Assembly: GCA_965262235.1 (NCBI GenBank)
Contig: OZ253504.1
Coordinates: 1 to 64,000 of the forward strand
Origin: CATQGW01 sp965262235
GTDB lineage: Bacteria; Chloroflexota; Dehalococcoidia; Bin125
Direction: 5' to 3'
Length of the DNA stretch: 64,000 nucleotides
Below the pieces are notes generated by a model. That model had not been told where the DNA came from, did not search any database, and worked only from the letters and a program-made list of their open reading frames with translations. The position numbers and the translations under genes are program-made. Shown in pieces: positions 49,401 to 59,037 of the stretch. How positions within the stretch are numbered: the first letter of the stretch is position 1; the number at the start of each line of letters is the position of its first letter.

Positions 49401-50795
49401 GACAGTTGGGTTGATGATTCCACCGGTGTCATCGTCGATCACGGTCGTCACCACGTCGACGGATGACCCCACGTATATGCTGTCGGTACCGCCGGCGCCG
49501 GAGATTCGGATCGTCACCTCGTCGTTGGCGCCGTCGTCGTCATCGCCAGCGGTGACGGTCACCGTGTGACCTGAAGCCCAGTTCGACTCGGTGAACTGGA
49601 ACCGCGCCGGAACGGCCGTCAGATCGCCGCCGACGTCGACGCGGAACTCGACCTCGGGCGTGTCGCTCCCTCTGGCAGTGGGCGGGGTGCACAGCGCGAC
49701 CGTGATCGTGACTGTCCCACTCTCGGGAATGTAGAGACGCCGGGGGTCGACTCTTACGCATCCCCCAGCCCCTTCGTCGTCCGCGATCTCAACGTTCACG
49801 CGGGGTCCTGCGAGGCCGTTGTAGTTGGCGTCGCTGCTGGAACTGGCGAAGCTAACACTGATTGGGCCATCCACGTCCCATCTACCACGCTCCGCGTTAT
49901 CCGTGCCTGAGACAGTGAACGGTTGCGGCGTGCCCCAATCGGTGCTGGTAAACGTCAATGACGATGGATCGACCATGACGTTTGCGTTGCCGTTGCGGGT
50001 CGCGGTCACCGTCACATCCGCCGTCGGTGGAGCTTCCAGCATCACCTGAATAGTCCCCGAGTCGCCCTCGGCGATCCGCATCCGAGCCGGCGACGCGCTG
50101 ATCCCCGCGTCGTCGTCGTCTTCGATCACCACCTGCACGTCCCGCACATCCAGGCTCAGGTACTCCGACGCGCTGCCTGTCTTGACTTCGTGAGTGATGA
50201 TGGCCCTGCCGTCGTCCGAGTCCGCGTCATCCAGGCCGGTGACGGTGATGATCTGCGGGCTGCGCCAGGCCGTGGGCGTGAACTTGACCTCCGTTGGGTA
50301 GGCCGTGACGCCCGCACCGGCGCTGATCACGACGGTTACGTTGGCGCTCGGCGCGCTTCGCAGGTAAATCCAATACCTGCCGCTGCCGCCCTCGTCGATC
50401 TTCAGATAGGTCGGGGTGACGAGCACCTCAGGCTGCAGCGTCTGAGTGGGTGCGAAGCCACCGCTTGTGCTGGTATCGGCAACAGACGAGAAGACAGCGC
50501 GTAGCTGCCCTGACGTGGGTACTCTGCTCACGCCGTTGGAGGCGCGGTCTGGGTCCAGCGGCGAATTCGTAGCTGTCGCGGTCCCTGGATGTGCAACGGC
50601 GTGGTCGATCGAGAGTGAGCCGGCGTCTAGGGACGCCGTGTCGAGGTCTTGGCCATGGGCGGACCAGGAGCTGGACAACAAGGCGCCAAGCAGGGCAACT
50701 CCTGCGACTCCGAGGAGCAGCAACGTGTGGCGACTGCGGACAATGCCGACGACCGCGGCGCATACAATCCGCGTGCGCCGCGTGAGTTCGCGCAT
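43479..50795 (-). CDS. Giant secreted multidomain surface protein (2438 residues)
   Basis: The frame opens at ATG 50795 with a basic N-terminus and a hydrophobic export segment (TLLLLGVAGVALLGALL, residues 24-40). Order of parts: four to five beta-sandwich repeats of Calx-beta-like type (about 100-560; e.g. LKIDEGGSGRYWIYLRSAPSA); an FN3-like module; a first beta-propeller (about 670-930; HGVWSDGDTIWLAHASDSKL); nine FN3-like repeats (about 930-1810; PPSVESISAGDEKQTTATVT); a poly-Gly linker (about 1815-1842); a second propeller with regular DPRGIWSDGVTLWVSDDGAN blades; a cadherin-like domain (LSLSGIAFGQFSPARKSY); and three C-terminal ~80-residue repeats. It is probably an adhesin or a surface stalk. 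The IS5 element ends 45 bp upstream of the start. A longer frame starting at 50855 lies partly in that element and is less likely. Confidence 0.85.
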   Translation of the reverse strand: MRELTRRTRIVCAAVVGIVRSRHTLLLLGVAGVALLGALLSSSWSAHGQDLDTASLDAGSLSIDHAVAHPGTATATNSPLDPDRASNGVSRVPTSGQLRAVFSSVADTSTSGGFAPTQTLQPEVLVTPTYLKIDEGGSGRYWIYLRSAPSANVTVVISAGAGVTAYPTEVKFTPTAWRSPQIITVTGLDDADSDDGRAIITHEVKTGSASEYLSLDVRDVQVVIEDDDDAGISASPARMRIAEGDSGTIQVMLEAPPTADVTVTATRNGNANVMVDPSSLTFTSTDWGTPQPFTVSGTDNAERGRWDVDGPISVSFASSSSDANYNGLAGPRVNVEIADDEGAGGCVRVDPRRLYIPESGTVTITVALCTPPTARGSDTPEVEFRVDVGGDLTAVPARFQFTESNWASGHTVTVTAGDDDDGANDEVTIRISGAGGTDSIYVGSSVDVVTTVIDDDTGGIINPTVITVPEGGRDYYKAAIISEPSGSVTISISTAPDVTPGLTTSASRLSFTPSNWETPQYVIVSAPADSVTQNIGFQLSHTIGGSAIEYNVLTLPDVMVTVADGGAGPTNFARADETDGPRLSWSPPPTPITPGLREDVYQYEIERADDDGAFAFLTCLDADSASYLDDSVDPQASYRYRVRAVYYATDRCAALRDIELTAGTIVENSAHGVWSDGDTIWLAHASDSKLYAYDLATGAAEADDDITPHSDSTSVPPADYADVDGGLWGDETRLWTVTANYLESINTSEEVAFVPYRESDGVFLSSDLVQANGDMRASDYHPPGVDRVQIPEANAFFGDGSTFWAAASGRDTLFAYDAAYGQRDYSKDIVVPDSVCEHDQVAGIWHDASRSLLYLATQCSTKKLFALDLSGGLANAHHIPVHDITLPSGHGTINGFWSDGDIVWVSSNTGSASTRDSLLAYPLNNNRQYSGWSSPPGVESVEVAEASISQTEATATVTVSQANGGLVNLRYRETASSGNWETTSLAVEVGVLTVDFLLSGLTADREYTVEASFDSSFPTTRTKTASFTTLPPAIESVSAIEKTQTTATIRAIISAPNSDSKKVHLRYRFKGEMAWEATEPEDTTSAHADFSLSDLTSGTDYELEASLDDTFPTDETTIGKFATEPPSVDSVVASDESQTGAKITVNVTEPNGSRVYIQYRAGATDTWKPESAEVDSGESPYEFTLIDLTSDTSYEVEASYDNTFPDTDATRSDSFTTLPPSVESISAGDEKQTTATVTVGVAAPNGSFVHLQYRTGTDAWRTAKKAVIAEETEAVFALRGLTSDREYEVQASYDSSFPDTDVTLSATFTTLPPSVYSVIVGDDKTKTTANAKIKIAAPNGDSQTVRLRYSPTATESWTTAEPATSTDADATIPLSSLTAATQYKVEATLASDFTSGVRPTVFSTLGDDPIVEDVFVYEAGINQEDATATIIVANAGGDAHEVHLRYRTAGETPGAWSTADLKADTDPNDSDTATIELTSLTAGTQYDVQASLDSTFTIGTQQTTFTTDGPVPEIVSVTATSDSSSEATVTVTVDDPDGSTVYVGYRTTGTPSGSWSAPVDFAADTSRHTLTLSGLSPSTEYEVTAAFSTPFDATPIVSDTFSTSAFDPTLTDVSVTDITQSGSGAAVKATVTVTILDAESQVQTVFVRYREHAAAAWSDPPLELSGTETATRDITTFMVSTTYDLQASLSSDFASPVAATFSTPKVIEVTVKDVTDESAKAIVKIGEPGTAEETVHLRYGPVSDEAVGTTTKGAVGRGATEMKTAMGETTDHTAEITVANLIPDQEYILEASLDDGFTRGVERITFRTEPADPDGTGGTGGGGGGGGGGGGGGGGGGGGGGGPAPKPVPSDVDFTWNVTRDIDSLHGDHTEPTGIWGNGAMLWVLQNATSGPDDIFVYDLDTGERVEELEFELDQRNRFSHGIWSDGQTMWVSDSGQDVLFAYDIVTGDRVPELDIDLHEDNRDPRDIWSDGEVIYVLDNRRESIFAYDLETGELITEYELDDFNADPRGIWSDGVTLWVSDDGANRIFAYRINGETLDRIEAEEFDFQQLLRAGNGDPRGIWSDGGVIYVVDDGDDRVYTYNMPDAIDARLETLSLSGIAFGQFSPARKSYAAILSSGLTETTLEATGIQEEATVTIVPADADANPDNGHQVAVSDGLVIAVTVISPDGSRERVYRVWLRHCLAGLTEVGLSLVTYIGGSLADLADCARDLSVDTLYNYTDNSWTGFFPDYPAFLSQPFRDRFANGVVAGQALIARRATAGSENCLSGLTDEHLSLVTYIGGSLAELEDCARDLSVDTLYSRTDDGWTGFFPGYATFLSQPFRERFPDGPAPGEALIAKRAPEGSARCLPGLTEAPLSAVIYTGGSIDGLAECARSLSVDALYHYTRDGWTGFFPDHPDFLSQPFLDRFAGGLAARQSLVAKRNLTAITTPTGGSPN
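43522..44249 (-). repeat. Three tandem ~80-codon repeats at the C-terminus of the giant protein
   Basis: Each unit begins CLxGLTExxLSxVxYxGGSL, continues with a LxxCARxLSVDxLYxYT core, then WTGFFPxxPxFLSQPF and RFxxG...LIAKR. The DNA of the units is also similar (for example, GGGAAGAA-CCGGTCCA recurs at about 43609, 43859 and 44108), about 250 bp apart, showing internal duplication. The module has paired cysteines per unit and aromatic residues typical of surface-exposed binding repeats. Confidence 0.8.
45271..45351 (-). repeat. Poly-Gly-encoding triplet repeat
   Basis: An uninterrupted run of CCG/CCT/CCA triplets on the plus strand encodes the glycine linker (about 24 Gly) between the FN3-like repeats and the second propeller of the giant protein. 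It parallels the linker at 25981-26175 in the other secreted protein. Confidence 0.85.
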
Positions 50796-50840
50796 GAATC
50801 GCCTGCTTCCGTGCACGTGCTCACTCCGATGATCACTTAG

Positions 50841-52027
50841 GAACGCTCTGAACAAGGCAGGGATGTGGGCTGGTTACGATCGGGGCAGCGACCGCCGAAG
50901 GGAGCGCCTCGATGCAGGAACCGACGTTTGGCAGCCTGGAGTTTGCGCACAAGAAGCGGAAGACCCGGCGTGAGCGGTTCCTGGAGCGGCTCGAGTCGCT
51001 GGTGCCCTGGGCCGCGTTGGAGGCGCGCGTCGAACCGGTCTATCCCAAGCCGGGGCGCGGACGGCGGCCCTACCGCCTGGCCGTGATGCTGCGCGTTCAC
51101 TGCGTGCAGCTCTGCTACAACCTCAGCGACCCGGCGCTCGAGGACTTGCTCTACGAGGCCGAGTCGGTACGCCGCTTCTGCGGACTGAACCTCAGTGGGC
51201 CGATCCCTGACGAGTCGACGATCCTGCACTTTCGTCATCTCTTGGAGCGGCATCAGCTGGGCGAGGCGCTGCTGCAGACGATCAACGCGCACCTGGCAGG
51301 CCAGGGTCTGCGGCTGCAGGCCGGCACGATCGTGGACGCGAGCATCATCGCGGCGCCGTCCTCGACCAAGAACCAGCGTCGCCAGCGCGACCCGGAGATG
51401 CATCAGACCAAGAAGGGCAACCAGTGGCACTTCGGGATGAAGCTGCATATCGGGGTGGACGCGGACCTGGGCCTGACCCACAGCCTGAGCACGACCGCGG
51501 CGAACAGCGCCGATGTGACCGAGGCGCATCGGCTCTTGCACGGCGGCGAACGAGCGGCCTGGGGCGACGCCGGCTACCAGGGCGCGGAGCGGCGTCCCGA
51601 ACTGGCCGACTCGGCGGTCGAGTGGCGGGTCGCGATGCGTCCCGGCCGCAGGCGCATGCTGCCGCCGGACAGCCCACTCGCCCAGCGCGAGCGTGAGCGG
51701 GCTTCGCTGCGGGCCAAGGTCGAGCATCCCTTCCTCTACATCAAACGGCGCTTCGGCTACGACAAAGTGCGCTATCGCGGCCTGGCCAAGAATCACCAGC
51801 GGCTGGCGCTGTTGCTCGGCTTCGCCAATCTGTTGATCGCCGAGTCGCAACTGGCCTGAACCGGGGCGGACTGCGCCCCTCGCCCGGCTCGGCCCCACAC
51901 ATGCGGCCAACCGGACCCTCAGCACCGCCCCAACCCATCGCCCCGCTCGCCCACTCACCGCAGTGACCCAACCGCCCGCGCCCAGTCAGCACGAAGTCCG
52001 CTCAATCGCCTCTTGTTCAGAGCGTTC
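50841..52027 (+). mobile_element. IS5-family insertion sequence
   Basis: A 1187-bp element with perfect 16-bp terminal inverted repeats (GAACGCTCTGAACAAG at 50841-50856 and its complement at 52012-52027), flanked by the 4-bp direct repeat TTAG (50837-50840 and 52028-52031), which fits the YTAR target of the IS5 subgroup. One intact transposase gene fills it. Identical ends and duplication indicate a recent insertion. Confidence 0.95.
50912..51859 (+). CDS. IS5-family transposase
   Basis: A 315-residue DDE transposase, apparently intact. It has the N-terminal IS5 layout (LVPWAALEARVEPVYPKPGRGRRPY), FCGLNLSGPIPDESTILHFRHLLERHQLG, first Asp in GTIVDASIIAAPSS, second Asp in AAWGDAGYQGAERR, and the C-terminal glutamate block VEHPFLYIKRRFGYDKVRYRGLAKN. 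GAAGGGAG precedes ATG 50912. It is transcribed away from the giant gene. Confidence 0.95.
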   Translation: MQEPTFGSLEFAHKKRKTRRERFLERLESLVPWAALEARVEPVYPKPGRGRRPYRLAVMLRVHCVQLCYNLSDPALEDLLYEAESVRRFCGLNLSGPIPDESTILHFRHLLERHQLGEALLQTINAHLAGQGLRLQAGTIVDASIIAAPSSTKNQRRQRDPEMHQTKKGNQWHFGMKLHIGVDADLGLTHSLSTTAANSADVTEAHRLLHGGERAAWGDAGYQGAERRPELADSAVEWRVAMRPGRRRMLPPDSPLAQRERERASLRAKVEHPFLYIKRRFGYDKVRYRGLAKNHQRLALLLGFANLLIAESQLA

Positions 52028-52031
52028 TTAG

Positions 52032-52493
52032 AACCAATTATGGACGACAGGAGCGCCTACGGGTGCTGGTCGTTATGTCCCGCACCGGGGAGTCACGGGT
52101 GCAGCGCAGCGCATGAGGCCGAGTCGCTGTGGAAAACTGTCCGAAATGGGCCGGCACGCGGGGCGGAAGCGGGCGCGGGTGTCCGATCGCGGGTCTGCCG
52201 CTCTGCAGCTCGGGGCGCCGCAAAAGTCAGAGTGGCCGACCATGCCCAGGCCGGAGGGCCGTCCGGTCGCCCATCACCGAGCTCTCAACTACGTCCTCGC
52301 CGCCCCCGTCCGACCGAGATGGGTGAGCGCTGCAGCCGTGGTTGACAGCAGAGCGTGAGCGACCGTGCCCGCAATCAGCGCCGTGGCCAGGGGCGCGAGC
52401 GGGTGAAGTCTGAGTCGCGCGCTCTTGCGGAACAGATTCCGGCTTGCGGTTCCGGGTGATGCTTCCTGGTAGCCGGGTGATTCCTTGCCGGTT
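52032..52493. other. Intergenic region, no supported gene
   Basis: Short plus-strand frames here are arginine/serine-rich with no pattern. Before the IS5 insertion this DNA would have adjoined the giant gene, so it may hold its original promoter, and it also contains the 3' flank of the SulP gene. Confidence 0.5.
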
Positions 52494-54149
52494 CTACGGA
52501 CTGATTTCCGGAAGGAGTTGGCGGGCCAGCGCTTTGGCCTCTTCCAGTGTTTCGACACGACGATCTCTCGGGATCGTGTCGAGCGCACCGATCGACTCCA
52601 GGGCATTGGCCGAGGCTCCGGAGAGGCCCGCGATAATGCTGGGAGTGTTGTTCTCCTCGGCGCGATGGAAGAGCTGCTCCAGCACACGAACCGCGCTGTC
52701 GTCGAACTCCGAGCTGCGGGTAAAGTCGAAGATCACCACCTCGTGCTCTTCGATGTCGTCGGTGATCACTCGCACGAGCGCATTCGATGAGGCGACGGTG
52801 AATCGCCCCCGCAACTGCACCAGGCCGACGCGGGCGAGGAAGGGGTCTTCCAGCGACCCCTCCAATAGCGGCACCGAGATGACGTCGCTCAACTCGATGC
52901 GCTCAAGTCGAGCGGCGTTGGCCATCCCGGCCAGGATCAGCCCGATCGCAACGGCGGTGATGACATCCGTAAAGATCATCACGATCAATGTCATCGCCAT
53001 CACCGCGACATGGCCGCGAGGCAGCTGACGGACGCGCCTGAGGAAGCGCCAGTCGATAACATCCCAACCGATCTTGACCAGGATGCCGGCGAGCACGGCC
53101 TGAGGGATCGGCTCCATCAGTGCGCCGGCGCCCAGGGCCACGGCCAACATCAGCAGCGCGACGATCACTCCGGCGACGGGCGAGCGACCGCCGGCGCGGA
53201 TGTTGACCACCGTGGTCAGCACGGTCGCCCCACCGGGGAGTCCGCCGATCAGGCCGGAGACCGTGTTGCCCAGTCCCTGCCCGATCAGCTCGCGATTGGG
53301 GTCATGCACCTCTCGCGTCATGGAATCGGCGACCGGCGAACTGAGCAGGCTGGCGAACGCGCCAATCAAGGCCACAATCAGAGCCGACTGCAGGGCGCTA
53401 ACCAGGAAACCGCCTGAGAAGGCCGGCCAATCGAGGCTGGGAAAGCCGGAAGGGATATCGCCGATCACCGACGCATCGGAGAGCAAGAGGACCCCGATCA
53501 GCGCGCCAACGATCAGCGCCGCGAGGGTTGGCGGGACGAACTGGCGCAATCTGACCGGCCAGAAGATCGCGACCAACAGCGTCACCGCGCCGAGGATGAA
53601 CGCCTCGATGTCGATATCGCGCAGGACAGCGGGCCAGGCTGCGAACTGCCGGAGGAGACCTCCCGACTCCAGCTCCGAGCCGAAGAAGGGCGCGACATGC
53701 AGGACAACGATGATCACGCCTACGCCCGAAACCAGACCTGAAATCACGGAATACGGCGTGTAGCCGATGAACCGTCCCGATCGCAGGGCGCCCATCGCGA
53801 TCTGGATCAGTCCGGCCAGCACCACGACCGCGAATGCCTCGGCCAGGCTGTATTGACTGACGACGGCGGTCATCGCCACGGTCATCGGCACCGATGGACC
53901 CGACATCAGCCCACGGGTCCCGCCGAACACCGCGGCGAAGAATCCCACCGAAACCGCGCCCCAGAGCCCGGCCTACGCGCCGACGCCTGGGTCGTCGCCC
54001 GAGGTCGCGGCAACCGCCACACCCAGCGCCAGTGCCATCGGCAGGGCAACCACTGCCGTGGCGACCCCACCGAGCACATCGCCGCGCAATCCCTGCCATC
54101 CGTAGCCGGTGAGGATCGCGACGATTCGGTCCTGGCGCGCGGAGGGCAT
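52494..54149 (-). pseudogene. SulP-family anion transporter with an in-frame TAG at codon 59
   Basis: Read through from ATG 54149, the frame gives 551 codons of a SulP transporter: an N-terminal ILTGYGWQGLRGDVLGGVAT and VALPMALALGVAVAA, the hallmark FGGTRGLMSGPSVPMTV, successive TM helices, and a C-terminal STAS domain (VGLVQLRGRFTVASSNALV, FDDSAVRVLEQLF). A single TAG (53973-53975) interrupts it between GVGA and AGLWGAVSVGFF. There is no frameshift and the rest is well conserved. A GTG at 53948 could restart translation, but the product would lack the first TM helix. I list it as a pseudogene; amber readthrough is the alternative. Confidence 0.75.
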
Positions 54150-54192
54150 CAGATCACTGCCGATTTCGTCGGCTGCTCGTCAAGGGCGGCGG

Positions 54193-55503
54193 TCAGTTTC
54201 GCAGATCGGATCGAAAGTCGGAATGCGCAATGGCGCGGAGGGCGTAACCGCGCCGATCAAGCGTGCGGTCCCGGAGATCAGCCGCGCCGTGCGTTGTGGC
54301 CACGATGTCGGCGAAATATGGCGGCGTCGTCACAGCCGCACGCCGCGGCAGCTCCTTGACGATTCGTGACACGCGTCCGCGCGCCGCGGTCGACGGCAAG
54401 GCGATGACATACAGGCCGCCGTGGATCACCGCCGATGCGGCGAAGTCGGGCTGACCGCCCGGCCCGGAGATCCTGCGACCGCGCACCGTTTCGGCATTGA
54501 CGGTTCCGTCCAGCGCGACTTCGATCGCGGAGTTGATGGCGACAAGCTGGTGTTGCTGCGACAGCACGATCGGTGAGTGGGTGTAGCTCGCGGGAGCGAA
54601 GAGGACCTGTTCGTTGTAGGCCAGCCAGCGGTAGAGGTGGGCCGTGCCGATGGCTTCCGTGACGACCACTACGCCGACGGCGGTGCCCTTTCGCGCGCCC
54701 GTGATCGCTCCGCTCTCGAGCAGGTCGATCAGGCCGTCGCTGAACAGGCCCGAGTGAATGCCGAGGTCGGAGCGTCTGGAGAGCAGGCCCATGATCGCCT
54801 CGGGCACAGCGCCGATCCCGAACTGCAGAGTTGCGCCGTCTGGGATCAACGAGACAACGTGCTCCGCGATTTGATGCTCCATCGGGCCCGGCTGCGGTCG
54901 GTTGAGCTACGGAATCCGACCATCGAGCTCGACCAGCCAATCGAAGTCTTCGGCGAGTAGCTCCGACGCGCCGTAGGTATACGGGACGCGGGGACTGACC
55001 TGTCCGATTACGAGTGGGGCCGTTTGAAGCGCATTGAGTGTACCGCCGACCGAGGCGCCCAGCGAGTACTCGCCCTCCTGGCTGGGTGAGCTGACCTGGA
55101 CCAGGACCGCATCGGCGGGCAACGCGCTGTGGGGTTCGAACAGCTCCGAGACCTGAACGTAGAACGTCGGGATGTGGTCGAGCACTCCCGCTTCCGCCGC
55201 CGGGCGCTATGCAGCGCTGGTTTGATACGTGATGAATCTGAATGGGTCGCCGGGATGGTCCAGCGGCGCGATCGGCTCCAGCAGCAGTCCGCTGGCCAGC
55301 TCGAGCTGCGTCCAGCCGTGACGAAGGCTGTCCAGCTCCGCAAGCAGGCCAAGGGGAGTCCCGCCAAGCGGCGGGATGACAACTCGCGCGCCGTCCGGGA
55401 TTTCGCGCAACGCAGCTTCGGGCGTCCCCCGTCTCGCCGCGCGTGTGCTGCTACGGAGCGGGACGGACAGCAATAACTCGGGCTCTGGAGAGCGGCCTGT
55501 CAT
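54193..55503 (-). pseudogene. Acetyl-CoA hydrolase/4-hydroxybutyrate CoA-transferase-like gene with two in-frame TAGs
   Basis: From ATG 55503 one continuous frame of 437 codons (including stop) covers the whole family length, with TAG at 55207-55209 and TAG at 54907-54909 as the only interruptions. The parts read RVVIPPLGGTPLGLLAELDS, AGVLDHIPTFYVQVSELFEP, VQVSSPSQEGEYSLGASVGG, SLIPDGATLQFGIGAVPEAI, SDLGIHSGLFSDGLIDLLESG and NAETVRGRRISGPGGQPDFA, in the order expected. The loop GIHSGLF has Gly where CoA-transferases of this family usually have the active-site glutamate (H-S/T-E-M). It lies directly upstream of the similarly interrupted SulP gene. Confidence 0.75.
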
Positions 55504-55670
55504 CAGGCTCTGCTCTCGCTGATCCCCAGTGACCGAAGCGTCAAGGCTCATTACGTGTGCTCCCGGCCGTACGGATCCGGCGGCGCTCAAGTCGTCGATT
55601 GCAAGGCAACCGGTGGCACGATACATTTCCTGAGCGGACAGTACCGGTTCAGACCAGAGAGAGGCCCGGT

Positions 55671-55958
55671 GTGGCAGCCTACATCACAGTGCTGGAGTTG
55701 ACGGACGACTCGGCCTACGCAGACGCGCGGGCGAGGCTGGTCGCCAGGGCGCCGGAGCATGGCGGGGTGTATCGCGTCCAACACGCTCCTGCTGAGGTCA
55801 TCGAGGGCAGCTTGACTCCTCAGCGCGTGGCCGTAATCGAGTTTGAGAACGTCGAGGGCGCGAGGGCGTTCCTGGCGACGCCCGAATATGACGAAGTGAA
55901 TGCGATCCGGGCGGCCTCGGGGGCCGATGTGAGTGTGATCCTGGTAGAAGGCGCGTAG
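55671..55958 (+). CDS. DUF1330-like protein
   Basis: A 95-residue ferredoxin-like-fold protein. It reads AAYITVLELTDDSAYADARAR, GGVYRVQHAPAEVIEGSLTPQRVAVIEFENVEGARAFLATPEY and DVSVILVEG, which is the DUF1330 pattern. I prefer GTG 55671 with GAGAGAGG upstream; the open frame extends to 55557 without similarity. Function unknown. Confidence 0.8.
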   Translation: MAAYITVLELTDDSAYADARARLVARAPEHGGVYRVQHAPAEVIEGSLTPQRVAVIEFENVEGARAFLATPEYDEVNAIRAASGADVSVILVEGA

Positions 55959-56390
55959 CCTCTCCTCGTTGCAAGCCGCACCCGATCCATCCGCCGCAAC
56001 ACCGTCCCACGAGCGGTGACCGCTTCTTGCTCGACTTCTGGGTATGCCTTCTCACGCATCCGGGACGAGCCACATCTGATCCGCGCCGTTCGCGCCGGGC
56101 CACCCGTCGCAAGCGACGATGCGGTATCGCATGCGGAAATTCACGATCCCGTTCCACGTCCCCCCCAAAGGCGACGCACTTGTACCGACATCTGCCCCGT
56201 ACTGTCGATTGCGACTGTGGATCGCGGTACCTGTTAGCGCGCCCGGCCTCACGTCGCTGCTGACGACGAACTGCCCCACGGCGACCACCAGCACCTCCCC
56301 GGATGAGGGCCGCGGGCCGCCCGATCGAGCTGACCGGTGTGCTAGGTTGCCGCCACATGCGGTGACCAGTCGGCCGGAAGGCGGTGCGGG
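55959..56390. other. Intergenic region; one weak minus-strand frame
   Basis: A minus-strand frame ending at 56052 contains GEVLVVAVGQFVVSSDVRPG and WNGIVNFRMRYRIVACDGWP, which look somewhat protein-like, but it lacks a start with a ribosome-binding site and overlaps the promoter region of the next gene. It may be a fragment of a lost gene. Confidence 0.35.
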
Positions 56391-57329
56391 ATGCGTGTTG
56401 CAGTACTCGGTGGGAGCGGCTTCATCGGCCCGCGCGTGATGCGTGGGCTGGTCGAGCACGGACACGAGGTCCATTGCATGGACATCGCTCCGGACGCTCC
56501 AGCGCTCGATCCGCTACGTGACCGGATTCAGATCATCCGCGGCGACATCACCCTGATGGACGATGTCGTCGAGGCGCTCACGCTGAGCAAGCCCGACCGC
56601 GTGCTCAACCTCGCGTACGCCCTGGGTGCGTCTGAGCGCGACCCCCACCCCCAGGTGCGGCTGAACATCCTCGGCATGGATAACTGCTTTGAAGCGGCTC
56701 GTATGCTCGACATTCGGCGTGTGGTCTACGCGAGTTCGCTTGCCGTCTACGGTCCGCAGCGCCTGCACGGCGACCGCGCGGTGACCGAGGCGGATCTGCG
56801 GCTCGGCACCGGCATCTACGCGGTTTCGAAGACCTTCAACGAGCACCAGGCCGACTGGTACAACCGCGCGTTCGACATGGCGATCACCGGCGTCAGGCCC
56901 GCGAATATCACGGGTCCGGACAAGGTGCGCGGTTCGATGAACCACGTCCAGTGCCAGGTGCTACCGGCACGCAACGAGCCCGTCAGCTTCCCGTATCGCG
57001 ACACCATGACCCTGCCCCTCCACGTCGAGGATATCGCCGAAGTATTTCTGCGTGTAACGCTCGCCGAGGAGACGCACTACTCGATCTACAACTCGGGCGG
57101 AAACCCGACGAGCATGGGCGACCTCGCAGCTACCGTACGCGAATTCCTGCCCGATGCAGAGATCACGTTCGACGCGGACGAGGGCGGGCACGAGGGCTCG
57201 GGACTCTATCTGATGGACAACTCGCGTCTCGTCGAGGAGTTCGAAATCCAGTACGCCCCGTTCCCCCAGCGCGTGATGGAAACCATCAACGAAGTCCGCC
57301 GCGCCGGAGGCCTCCCCGCAGTCGGCTAG
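56391..57329 (+). CDS. NAD-dependent epimerase/dehydratase (extended SDR)
   Basis: A 312-residue extended short-chain dehydrogenase. Rossmann motif GGSGFIGPRVMRGL at residues 7-20, second-strand acidic residue in HCMDIAPD, catalytic serine region VVYASSLAVYGPQR, and YAVSK with the catalytic Tyr and Lys. The C-terminus has the usual substrate-binding HVEDIAEVFL. It probably acts on a nucleotide sugar or a related substrate; none is indicated by context. It is the last gene before the defence operon. Confidence 0.9.
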   Translation: MRVAVLGGSGFIGPRVMRGLVEHGHEVHCMDIAPDAPALDPLRDRIQIIRGDITLMDDVVEALTLSKPDRVLNLAYALGASERDPHPQVRLNILGMDNCFEAARMLDIRRVVYASSLAVYGPQRLHGDRAVTEADLRLGTGIYAVSKTFNEHQADWYNRAFDMAITGVRPANITGPDKVRGSMNHVQCQVLPARNEPVSFPYRDTMTLPLHVEDIAEVFLRVTLAEETHYSIYNSGGNPTSMGDLAATVREFLPDAEITFDADEGGHEGSGLYLMDNSRLVEEFEIQYAPFPQRVMETINEVRRAGGLPAVG

Positions 57330-57416
57330 CACGGTGCGCTGAACAACGGCCCGATCGGGATGTGGCGGCTGCTGGGGTAGTCGGAGTATCCTCGCCCTGC
57401 GACAACCCTCACACGA

Positions 57417-57435
57417 CTTCCTGGTACCGAGGAAG
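57417..57435. promoter_or_regulatory. Imperfect palindrome upstream of hsdM
   Basis: CTTCCTGGTACCGAGGAAG has 6-bp inverted arms (CTTCCT / AGGAAG) around GGTACC and lies 15 bp before the hsdM start, where an operator or a translational-control hairpin could act. No regulator gene is adjacent, so this is only a candidate. Confidence 0.25.
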
Positions 57436-57450
57436 CGCAGGCAGACCAAC

Positions 57451-59025
<1,575 letters not shown>

Positions 59026-59037
59026 TGAGCCACAGTC

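Noticed and set aside
50796..50855. Longer start of the giant protein at 50855
   Set aside because: The extra 20 codons run into the IS5 inverted repeat and precede the natural basic-plus-hydrophobic export signal; ATG 50795 fits better.
52494..55503. Genome-wide reassignment of UAG
   Set aside because: Several intact genes in the window end in TAG at the expected family length (for example mutS2, the epimerase and the VOC protein), so TAG works as a stop here.
56052..56474. Minus-strand frame upstream of the epimerase gene
   Set aside because: Part of it looks protein-like, but there is no plausible start or ribosome-binding site and it overlaps the start of a clear gene.
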